Part shown: positions 7,169 to 15,100 of the stretch, one piece after another | Position numbering within the stretch: the stretch's first letter is position 1 | Layout of the letters: every line of letters starts with the position of its first letter | NCBI GenBank assembly: GCA_017792405.1 | Contig: CP051231.1 | Location: 1,614,895 to 1,678,894 of the forward strand | Reading direction: 5' to 3' | Source: Oceanicola sp. | GTDB lineage: Bacteria; Pseudomonadota; Alphaproteobacteria; Rhodobacterales; Rhodobacteraceae | DNA: 64,000 bases | Position numbers and translations under genes: made by a program | Notes under the pieces: model-generated | The model's input: only the letters and a program-made list of their open reading frames with translations | The model's database searches: none | Told to the model about the DNA's origin: nothing

Positions 7169-8463
7169 AACTCCCCCCCGCCCTCCTCTTCGCGCTCGTC
7201 GCGGTGCTCTACATCGGCACCGGCATGTTCCAGAGCTGGAACACCTCGCTGACCATCCTCAACATGGGGCTCGTCTCTGCCATCATGGCGCTGGGGCTCA
7301 ACATGCAATGGGGCTTCGCCGGGCTCTTCAACGTGGGCGTCATGGGCTTTGTCGCCCTCGGCGGCCTCGCTGCCGTGCTCATCTCCATGCCGCCGGTGCC
7401 CGACGCATGGGCCGCCGGCGGGGCGCGGATCTGGGCGGCGATGGCGCTGGGTGCGGCCACCGTGGCCGGGGCCGCCTTTGCATGGCAGGGGATGAAGCCC
7501 GGCCGCCTGCGCGCCCTTGTTGCCTTCGCCATCCTAGTCGTGGGTTTCGTGCTCTACCGTGCCGCCTTCGACCCGGCCCGTGATGCCGTGGAGGCGGTGA
7601 ACCCCGCGCTCGAAGGCTATCTCGGCGGCCTCGGCCTGCCGGTGATCCTCGCATGGCCCGCAGGCGGCTTGCTCGCCGCCGGGGCCGCATGGCTCATCGG
7701 CAAAACCGCCCTCGGCCTGCGCTCCGACTACCTCGCCATCGCCACCCTCGGCATCGCCGAGATCATCATCGCCGTGATGAAAAACGAGGACTGGCTGGCC
7801 CGCGGGGTGAAGAACGTCAACGGCATCCCCCGGCCCGTGCCCTACGAGATCGACCTCCAGCAATCCGAGAGCTTCCGCGGCTGGGCCTCGTCGTTCAAGC
7901 TCCCGCCCGAGACCGCCTCCACGCTCTACGTCAAGCTCCTCTACGGCTGCCTCTTCGCCGCCGCGCTTGTGCTCATCATCGTCGCCCTGCAGCTCGCGCT
8001 GAAGTCGCCCTGGGGCCGGATGATGCGCGCCATCCGCGACAATGAAACTGCCGCCCGCGCGATGGGCAAGGATGTCACCCGCCGCCACCTTCAGGTCTTC
8101 ATCCTCGGTTCCGCCATCTGCGGCATGGCCGGCGCGATGATGACCACGCTGGACGGGCTGCTCACCCCCGGCACTTACCAGCCGCTGCGCTTCACCTTCC
8201 TCATCTGGGTGATGGTGATCGTCGGCGGCTCCGGCAACAACCTCGGGGCGCTGCTCGGCGGGCTGCTCGTCTGGTGGCTCTGGATTCAGGTCGAGCCGCT
8301 GGGCCGCCTCTTCATGGAAACGCTGACATGGCCCCTGCCCGATGGCAGCTGGCTCAAGGATCACCTGCTCGACTCGGTCCAGCACATGCGGCTGCTCACA
8401 ATGGGCATCGTCCTGCTGCTGGTGCTGCGCTTCTCGCCACGCGGACTGATCCCCGAGCGGTGA
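7165..8463 (+). CDS. livM: Branched-chain amino acid-type ABC transporter permease (LivM-like)
   Basis: This 432-residue membrane protein is the second half of the importer channel. Recognisable LivM features include LNMQWGFAGLFNVGVMGFVALGG near the N terminus, LGLRSDYLAIATLGIAEI, the coupling loop SPWGRMMRAIRDNETAARAMGKDV, and the C-terminal GGSGNNLGALLGGLLVWW. It overlaps the preceding exported-protein gene by 4 bases and is the last gene of the array. Its TGA stop at 8461-8463 directly abuts the TGA of the convergent small gene, forming TGATCA. No hairpin with a T-tract separates the convergent genes. Confidence 0.93.
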   Translation: MKLPPALLFALVAVLYIGTGMFQSWNTSLTILNMGLVSAIMALGLNMQWGFAGLFNVGVMGFVALGGLAAVLISMPPVPDAWAAGGARIWAAMALGAATVAGAAFAWQGMKPGRLRALVAFAILVVGFVLYRAAFDPARDAVEAVNPALEGYLGGLGLPVILAWPAGGLLAAGAAWLIGKTALGLRSDYLAIATLGIAEIIIAVMKNEDWLARGVKNVNGIPRPVPYEIDLQQSESFRGWASSFKLPPETASTLYVKLLYGCLFAAALVLIIVALQLALKSPWGRMMRAIRDNETAARAMGKDVTRRHLQVFILGSAICGMAGAMMTTLDGLLTPGTYQPLRFTFLIWVMVIVGGSGNNLGALLGGLLVWWLWIQVEPLGRLFMETLTWPLPDGSWLKDHLLDSVQHMRLLTMGIVLLLVLRFSPRGLIPER

Positions 8464-8712
8464 TCAGCCGTCGCACGCGCAGCCGACGCCCTTATGGCAG
8501 CTTTTGGAACGGCTAATACAGCTGTTACCGCAGGCTTTCCCCTTGCTGCACACCTTGCAGCAAGAGGCCCGCATCACCTTTGCTGCCGGAGCCAGGCGCA
8601 TCAGTCGCTCACTCGGCGAAGGGATCACCGGAAAGACTATCGTCATGCTTTGAGCAACAGCGCTGGATGAAAGGGTCGCAGACAGAATCGTCGCGGAAAT
8701 TATGGATCGCAT
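8464..8712 (-). CDS. Small secreted 8-cysteine protein (82 aa)
   Basis: The ATG at 8712 is preceded by GAGG at suitable spacing. The product begins MRSIISATILSATLSSSAVAQS, a signal peptide, and ends in a compact cysteine-rich domain: CCKVCSKGKACGNSC, ISRSKSC, HKGVGCACDG (eight cysteines, many lysines). From memory, short proteins with a CCKVCxxGKACGxSC core occur widely in Proteobacteria as uncharacterised hypotheticals; the function is not known to me. The cysteine arrangement would suit disulfide folding or metal binding. A perfect CtrA-type box (8731-8745) lies 19 bases upstream of the start codon. Confidence 0.78.
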   Translation of the reverse strand: MRSIISATILSATLSSSAVAQSMTIVFPVIPSPSERLMRLAPAAKVMRASCCKVCSKGKACGNSCISRSKSCHKGVGCACDG

Positions 8713-8730
8713 CAAAACCTCACAAACTAA

Positions 8731-8745
8731 TTAACAAATGGTTAA
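8731..8745. promoter_or_regulatory. CtrA-type box TTAA-N7-TTAA
   Basis: TTAA-CAAATGG-TTAA matches the full CtrA consensus of Alphaproteobacteria (TTAA-N7-TTAA) with no mismatch. CtrA is encoded in this window at 42045-42764. The site lies between divergent genes and is closest to the small cysteine-rich gene. Confidence 0.6.
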
Positions 8746-8852
8746 CGACAGCTCCATGCACTGGCAATCCTGTCATCCCCGTTCCGAAGGTAAGATTGCT
8801 CACCAATTCACCACCGCGCGGCGCGTTAACCTTCGTTAACGCCTCCTTTAGC

Positions 8853-8866
8853 CATACGCGCGTATG
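8853..8866. promoter_or_regulatory. 14-bp perfect palindrome
   Basis: CATACGCGCGTATG is self-complementary over all 14 bases and overlaps the first of the phased repeats that follow. It may be a dimeric regulator site. Confidence 0.45.
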
Positions 8867-8903
8867 CATGGGTTGTGCATCGGATGTGCATCACTTGTGC
8901 ATC
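8863..8903 (+). repeat. Four iterons of TGTGCATC with 11-bp phasing
   Basis: Three exact copies of TGTGCATC start at 8874, 8885 and 8896, and a fourth with two changes (TATGCATG) starts at 8863. The start-to-start distance is exactly 11 bases each time, about one helical turn, so all copies face the same side of the DNA. This is the geometry of an operator that loads several copies of one regulator. It lies about 140 bases upstream of the start at 9039. Confidence 0.6.
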
Positions 8904-9038
8904 CCCTCTCGGCCACGGTTAACGCCCCCGTTAACCCGCCCGGACGCACCCCGTTTCCGACACGCGATGTCGCAGAACGGCCAGCACATGCCGCGTCCGG
9001 CCCACAGTCTCAACCCAACAGACACGAGGAGTCGCCCC

Positions 9039-11447
9039 ATGAAAACAACAGCCCAGGTCTGCGTTATCGGCGGCGGCGTCGTCGGCTGCTCGGTGCTCTA
9101 CCACCTCACCAAACTCGGCTGGTGCGATGTGGTGCTGCTCGAACGCTCCGAGCTGACCTCCGGCTCCACATGGCACGCCGCGGGCGGCTTCCACACCATG
9201 AACTCCGATACAAACATGGCCGCGCTCCAAGGCTATACCATTGGTTTGTATAAGGAACTTGAAGAGATCACCGGCATGTCCTGCGGGCTGCACCACGTCG
9301 GCGGCATCACCCTTGCAGAGACGCCCGAGCGCTTCGACATGCTCAAGGCAGAGCGCGCCAAGCACCGCTACATGGGCCTCGACACCCGCATCGTGACGCC
9401 CGAGGAAATCGGCGAACTGGCCGAGCTGGTGAACCTCGATGGCATCCTCGGCGGCCTCTATGACCCGCTCGACGGCCACCTCGACCCCTCCGGCACCACC
9501 CACGCCTACGCCCGCGCCGCCAAGATGGCCGGCGCCGAGATCGAGACCCACTGCAAGGTCGAAGACCTCCAGCAGCGCCCCGATGGCTCTTGGGACGTGA
9601 TCACAAACAAGGGCACCCTCCACGCCGAGCACGTGGTAAACGCCGCCGGGCTCTGGGCCCGCGAGGTCGGCGCGATGGCTGGCGTCTATCTGCCACTCCT
9701 GCCGATGGCCCACCAGTATCTGGTGACCGACGACATCCCCGAGATTTACGAGCGCGAAACCGAATTCCCCCATGTGCTTGATTGCGCCGGAGAATCCTAC
9801 TTCCGCCAAGAGGGCCGCGGCCTCTGCATCGGCTTCTACGAGCAGCCCTGCGAGCCTTGGGCGCTCGGCGGCACCCCGTGGGATTTCGGCCATGAGCTGC
9901 TGCCCGACAACCTCGACAAAGTGTCCGACAGCATCGAAATGGCCTACAACCGCTTCCCCGTGCTCGAGCGCGCGGGCGTCAAGCGCGTCATCCACGGCCC
10001 CTTCACCTTCGCGCCCGATGGCAACCCGCTCGTCGGCCCCGTCCCCGGCCTGCGGAACTACTGGTCCGCCTGCGCCGTCATGGCGGGCTTCAGCCAAGGC
10101 GGCGGCGTCGGCCTGACGCTGGCGCAGTGGATGATCGAAGGCGAGCCGGAGCGCGATGTCACCGGCCTCGACGTCGCCCGCTACGGCAAGTGGATCACCC
10201 CGGGCTATACCGTGCCCAAAGTCATTGAATTCTATCAAAAACGCTTCTCGGTCAGCTACCCGAACGAAGAGCGCCCCGCCGCCCGTCCCCACAGGACGAC
10301 TGCCATGTATGATATTTTTAACGATCTTGGCGCAGTCTGGGGCCATCAGTTCGGGCTGGAGGTGCCAAACTACTTCGCGCAGGGCGATGAGCCGGAGTTC
10401 GAAACGCCCAGCTTCACCCGCTCCAACGCCTTCGAGGCCACCGGGCGGGAGGTGCGCGCCGTCCGCGAAAGCGTCGGCATCAACGAAATCCAGAACTTCG
10501 GCAAGTTCCGCGTCACCGGCCCGAAGGCGCGCGATTGGCTCGACCGGATCATGGCAGGCCGCGTCCCGCAGGAGGGCAAACTCACCCTCACGCCCATGCT
10601 TTCGGCTAAGGGCCGCATTATCGGAGACTTCACAATCTCCTGCACGGGGCCAGAAACCTTCGCCCTTACAGCGAGTTACGGGGCGCAGGCGATGCACGGG
10701 CGCTGGTTTGAGCAACATGGTGAAGAGGGCGTTAACGTCGAGAACGTCTCCGACCGGCTTACCGGCTTCCAGCTCGCCGGGCCGAAGAGCCGCGCAGTGC
10801 TGCAAGCCTGCACCGACGCCGATGTCGCCGCGCTTCCCTTCCTCGGCGTTGCACAAATGACCGTCGGCCAAGTCGCCTGCACCGTCCAACGCGTCAGCTA
10901 TACCGGCGATCTGGGCTACGAGATCTACTGTGATCACATGGACCAACGCCACCTCTGGCACGCGCTCTGGGCCGCCGGGCAAGAGCACAACATCACCCCC
11001 TTCGGCATGCGCGCCATGATGTCCTTGCGGCTCGACCGCTTCTTCGGCTCTTGGCTCCGCGAGTTCTCACCCGATTACACGCCCGCCGAAACCGGACTCG
11101 ACCGTTTCATTTCCTTCAAGAAGAACAGCGACTTCATCGGCAGAGCTCATGCAGAACAAGAGCGTGCAAACCCGCCTACCCGCCAGCTCGTCGCCTTCCT
11201 CGTCGATGCCGACAACGCCGATGTGCACGGCTACGAGCCGGTCTGGATCAATGGCGAAGTGGTCGGTTTCTGCACCTCCGGCGGCTACTCGCACCACGCG
11301 CAGCAGTCGGTCGCCATGGCCCTCATCCCCCGCGAATTCGCGCAGGAGGGGCAAGGCGCCGAAATCGAGATCCTCTCCCAGATGCGCCCCGCCAAGCTCA
11401 CCACCACCCCGCTCTTCGACCCAGAGGGCACGGCCCTCCGCGCTTGA
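9039..11447 (+). CDS. FAD-dependent dimethylglycine/sarcosine dehydrogenase-like protein with GcvT domain
   Basis: This 802-residue fusion has an N-terminal DAO-type FAD domain: the GGGVVG dinucleotide motif at about 11-16 and TWHAAG at about 44-49, whose histidine is the covalent FAD site in animal DMGDH/SDH. The C-terminal half is a GcvT/aminomethyltransferase-like folate domain (FGKFRVTGPKARDWLDRI, GDLGYEIYCDH, RAMMSLRLDRFFGSW). Family members oxidatively demethylate N-methylated glycines and pass the one-carbon unit to tetrahydrofolate. Exact substrate cannot be fixed from sequence. GAGGAG precedes the ATG; earlier in-frame codons run through the regulatory region and are unlikely. It is followed closely by a MocA-like gene. 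Confidence 0.88.
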   Translation: MKTTAQVCVIGGGVVGCSVLYHLTKLGWCDVVLLERSELTSGSTWHAAGGFHTMNSDTNMAALQGYTIGLYKELEEITGMSCGLHHVGGITLAETPERFDMLKAERAKHRYMGLDTRIVTPEEIGELAELVNLDGILGGLYDPLDGHLDPSGTTHAYARAAKMAGAEIETHCKVEDLQQRPDGSWDVITNKGTLHAEHVVNAAGLWAREVGAMAGVYLPLLPMAHQYLVTDDIPEIYERETEFPHVLDCAGESYFRQEGRGLCIGFYEQPCEPWALGGTPWDFGHELLPDNLDKVSDSIEMAYNRFPVLERAGVKRVIHGPFTFAPDGNPLVGPVPGLRNYWSACAVMAGFSQGGGVGLTLAQWMIEGEPERDVTGLDVARYGKWITPGYTVPKVIEFYQKRFSVSYPNEERPAARPHRTTAMYDIFNDLGAVWGHQFGLEVPNYFAQGDEPEFETPSFTRSNAFEATGREVRAVRESVGINEIQNFGKFRVTGPKARDWLDRIMAGRVPQEGKLTLTPMLSAKGRIIGDFTISCTGPETFALTASYGAQAMHGRWFEQHGEEGVNVENVSDRLTGFQLAGPKSRAVLQACTDADVAALPFLGVAQMTVGQVACTVQRVSYTGDLGYEIYCDHMDQRHLWHALWAAGQEHNITPFGMRAMMSLRLDRFFGSWLREFSPDYTPAETGLDRFISFKKNSDFIGRAHAEQERANPPTRQLVAFLVDADNADVHGYEPVWINGEVVGFCTSGGYSHHAQQSVAMALIPREFAQEGQGAEIEILSQMRPAKLTTTPLFDPEGTALRA

Positions 11448-11477
11448 GCCAAACCCCCGGCACGGTTAGGTAAATCC

Positions 11478-12080
11478 ATGACCCTGCCGATCCTCATCCT
11501 CGCCGCCGGAGCTGCCTCCCGCATGGCCCCGCGCGACAAGCTGCTGGAGCCGATCCACGGCAAACCTTTGCTCACCCGCGTGGCCGAAATCGCGTGCAAA
11601 GTCAGTAACTTGACCCTCGTCGCCCTGCCGCCAGACCGTCCCGCCCGCTTTGCCGCAATCGAAGACACCGCCGCCCGCCCGCTCACCGTGCGCGATGCCG
11701 CCGAAGGCATGAACGCCTCGCTCCGCGCCGGGCTCGAGGCCCTGCCACAATCCCCGGCTTTCATGCTCCTCCTCGCCGATCTGCCTGAGCTGACCGAGGA
11801 CGACCTGCGCGCCGTGATCACAAGCCACCAGACCCACCCCGACGCGCTGATCTGGCGCGGAGCCACAGAAGACGGAAAGCCCGGCCACCCGGTGATCTTC
11901 TCGTCAAAGCTCTACCCGAAAATCGAACAACTCCAAGGGGATGACGGCGCCAAATCCGTTGTCGCCTCTGCTGGCGACCGGGTTCACCTCACGCCCCTGC
12001 AAGGCCAGCGCGCCCGGCTCGACCTCGACACGCCAGAGGCATGGGAAGCCTGGCGCAAGGCCACCAACACACCCAACTGA
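11478..12080 (+). CDS. MocA/MobA-like nucleotidyltransferase
   Basis: This 200-residue protein has the NTP-transferase N terminus LAAGAASRM (about 8-16) with the conserved lysine at about 21 (RDKLLEPIHGKPLL), an LLADLPEL metal-binding-type segment, and GHPVIF plus DDGAKSVV near the C terminus. This matches the CTP:molybdopterin cytidylyltransferase (MocA) group, which completes molybdenum cofactor for xanthine-dehydrogenase-class enzymes. Other sugar or cofactor nucleotidyltransferases share the fold, so the substrate is not certain. It starts 30 bases after the dehydrogenase gene and probably shares its transcript. Confidence 0.8.
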   Translation: MTLPILILAAGAASRMAPRDKLLEPIHGKPLLTRVAEIACKVSNLTLVALPPDRPARFAAIEDTAARPLTVRDAAEGMNASLRAGLEALPQSPAFMLLLADLPELTEDDLRAVITSHQTHPDALIWRGATEDGKPGHPVIFSSKLYPKIEQLQGDDGAKSVVASAGDRVHLTPLQGQRARLDLDTPEAWEAWRKATNTPN

Positions 12081-12182
12081 CTTCATTCTCTTGCTGAAAA
12101 TATCTCTGGGGGGTGTGGGGGGGGGTGGCCCCCCACTAAAAGGCGCGGTGTGGGGACCAGCCCCCCACCGGTCCGGCTCCAC
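12081..12182. repeat. G-run hairpin between convergent genes (possible terminator)
   Basis: Between the stops of the MocA-like gene and the first RTX gene lies a very G-rich tract at about 12105-12145. GTGGGGGG can pair with CCCCCCAC around a short GGGTGG loop, and a second C-run follows at about 12163-12168. It is preceded by GAAAATATCTCTGG. No T-tract follows, so intrinsic termination is uncertain. I recall similar ATATC-plus-G-run elements between genes in other Rhodobacteraceae. Confidence 0.35.
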
Positions 12183-15100
12183 TCAGTGGAAGAGCGCCGT
12201 AACTTCCCGTTTTTTCAACGCCATACGCGCCGTGACGATAGAGTTCGCATCCGCGCGCAGCTCCGGGAAAATCTCGAAGATCTCTTCGCGCTGCTCATCC
12301 TCCATCTCGCCCAGCACGTGGGCGCCAGGCTGGTAGCTCTCGGTCCACGCGCCCTCGGCCATGATGATCTCATGGGCGTCGAACATGATGTGGATGTAGA
12401 TCACCTCTTCCACCTGCACCTGCTCGATCCCCGGCAGACCCACGAGATGGACCGCAGACACCAGCACTTCATGCTCGCCAAAGAGCATCTCGGCGCGGGC
12501 ATCGGAGATCAGCATCTTGTGCTGCGGGCTGACCATGATGTCCCGCTCCGGCAGGCCGTAGCCCAGGGCTCCGGTCTTGATCAGCACCGGCATCAGCCGC
12601 GGGTTGGCCTTGAGGTGGTGCTCATTCAGCAGCCGTTGGCCGACCCATTGCAGGCGCTTCACCCCGTGGTCGCGGGTCAGCACCCGGTCGCCGGGCCCAA
12701 GCTCTTCCACCGGGCGCGGGCCCTCGGGCGTGGCAATCATCGTGCCGGGAGTGAAGCAAGGGATGAAGTTGACCGTCTCGATCTCGGAGAAGGTCATGGT
12801 GCCGGTCACATTGCCCGTGCCGTCGAGGAACTCGACGGTTCCGCTCTCGGGGTCGCTCTCGTCATAGATCACGCGGGTCGGGCCCGCGCTGGTGAGGTCG
12901 AGCACGTCCGCGTCTACGCCGCCCTCGCCGCCCTGCACGTGGTCGCCATCGCCCGCATAGAAGGTGTCCGCATCGTCGCCGCCCAGCAGCGTGTCGGCGC
13001 CATCGCCGCCGATCAGGACGTCATCACCCGCACCGGTATTGGCGGTAAAGCCGGTGGTGGCCGCGGCACCATCGATGGTGTCCGCCCCGGCGCCGGTCTC
13101 GAAATGCTCGATCTCGGAGAAGTTGGCGGTGTCGGTGCCGTCGGTGACGGTGCCGGCCTCGGCACCGGTCAGGGTGATGGTCACATCGCCAGTCACCGGG
13201 GTGGTGTCGAGCGTGTCGCCCGTGGTCTCGCCGCCCTCGCCGCCGGTGATCACATCGGCGCCAAAGCCATCCTCCAGCACGAAGCGGTCATCACCGTCCT
13301 CGCCGTAAACCTCGTCATCCCCGGCCCCGGCGTAGATGGTATCGGCCCCGGCGCCAGCCTCGATGATGTCGTCATTCGCGGCCTCACCGGGCAGGATCGC
13401 ATCGCCCGCATCGACGAAATCGCCATGCAGATCAGAGGCATAGCTGCCGTCGATCACATCGTCGCCCGCCGTGCCGCTGACGATGCCATCGCCTGGGATG
13501 CCCGCCGCGATCAGCCACATCGGCTGGGCCGCGTCCGCCGGGCTGATGCCCACCAGCGTCAGGCTTTCGCCGCCGGGGAAGCTCAGCACTGCGTTGCCGG
13601 AGCCGTCATCGGTGACCACCAGGTCATGCACAGACACCGGGTCGCCGCCCGCGTCGGTCATGCCGCTCACATCGATCTGGTCGATCCCGGTGTAGGTGCC
13701 ATCGCCGTTGGCAGTGGGCGCGTCGAAGAAATAGACGGTGTCTTCACCATCGCCATCGGCAAAGATGATGGTGTCGGTCGCGCCGTCCGGAGTGGCGAAA
13801 TCGCCCGTGGTGCCGAGGCCGTAGGTGTCATCGCCTGCGCCCGCGTTCACTGTATCGGCGCCCGCGCCGGTATCGAAAAGGTCGGCACCGGCGGAGCCGG
13901 TGACGGTGTCATTGCCGGAGCCAAGGGTGATGCTCTCGAACTCGGCGAAGCTCAGGGTATCGGTGCCGTCCGAGATGGTGCCTGCCTCGGGGCCGCTGAA
14001 GGTGAGGGTCACGTCACTGGTGGCGCCATTGGCGAGCAGCACGTCGCCCACCAGCAGCCCACCGAAGACAAGGCTTTCACCGCCTTCGCCGCCAAGCAGG
14101 GTATCGTTGCCGAAGCCGTCGAAGACGGAGACAAAGTCGTTTCCGGTGCCCGCATCCAGCGTGTCGTCGCCACTGCCAAGGGCAATGTTGTCGTCGCCCG
14201 CGCCAGTGGCCACGTTCACGCCGCCGGTGGCCGCCGTCGCGTTGACGGAATCGCCACCGCTGCCGGTGACGACGCGCTCGATCTCGGAGAAACTCGCCGT
14301 ATTGCCGCCCTGGGTCACGGTGCCGCTCTCATCGCCGCTGAAGGTGACATTGATGCCCGAGGTCATACCGCCCGCATCGAGCAGGTCGCCCGCCGTTTCG
14401 CCGCCCTCGCCGCCGGTGATCTGATCGTTGCCGAAGGCCTCGCCGAGGGTGATCACATCATCGCCCGCACCGGCAAAGATGGTGTCGGCCCCGGTGCCGA
14501 GGGCAATGCTGTCATCGCCCGCACCGGTAAACACCGTCTGGTCGCCCGCATCGCCGATTACGGTGTCGTTGCCCGCGCCGGTCACCACATTCTCGATCTC
14601 GGAGAAGCTGGCGGTGTCGGTGCCATCGGTGAGGGTGCCCGCTTCAGCACCCGAGAACACGACCGTCTGGTCGCCGCTCACCAGCGAGGCATTGACCGTG
14701 TCGCCATTGGTCTCGCCAGTCTCGCCGCCAGTGATGGTGTCGGCGCCAAAGCCGTCTTCGAGCATGACGGTGTCATCACCCGCCTCGCCATAGACTTCGT
14801 CGTCCCCGGCCCCGGCATAGATGGTGTCATCGCCCGCGCCCGCTTCGATGATGTCATCATCGCCGCTTTCGCCGGGCAGGATCGCATCGCCGTTGTCGAC
14901 CATGTCGCCATGCGGATCGCCGGTGTAGCCTGCGTCGATCACGTCATTGCCGGCGGTGCCGCTGACGATGCCGTCGCCCGGGATCCCGGCGGCGATCAGC
15001 CACATCGGGTCGGCGGCCTCGGCGGCGCTCACGCCCACAAGCGTGACGCTCTCGCCATTGGGGAAGGTCAGAACCGCAGAGCCGAAGCCATCGTCGCTCA

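Larger units (their letters stand above)
8713..9038. promoter_or_regulatory. Divergent regulatory region between the Cys-rich gene and the DMGDH-like gene
   Basis: This 326-base gap has no supported gene. It holds a perfect TTAA-N7-TTAA site, two further TTAAC pairs with 6- and 8-base spacers (8826-8839, 8919-8934), a 14-bp palindrome and a run of 11-bp-phased repeats, each listed separately. The density of sites between two divergent genes indicates a complex promoter region. A GAGGAG ribosome site at about 9026-9031 serves the downstream gene at 9039. Confidence 0.7.

Noticed and set aside
8931..10988. Long minus-strand frame opposite the DMGDH-like gene
   Set aside because: The plus strand encodes an intact FAD-GcvT fusion with clear motifs. 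The antisense product has no recognisable domain.
12105..12145. Assembly artefact at the G-run
   Set aside because: The run is long, but flanking sequence is continuous and plausible as an intergenic hairpin. Without reads I cannot call an error.
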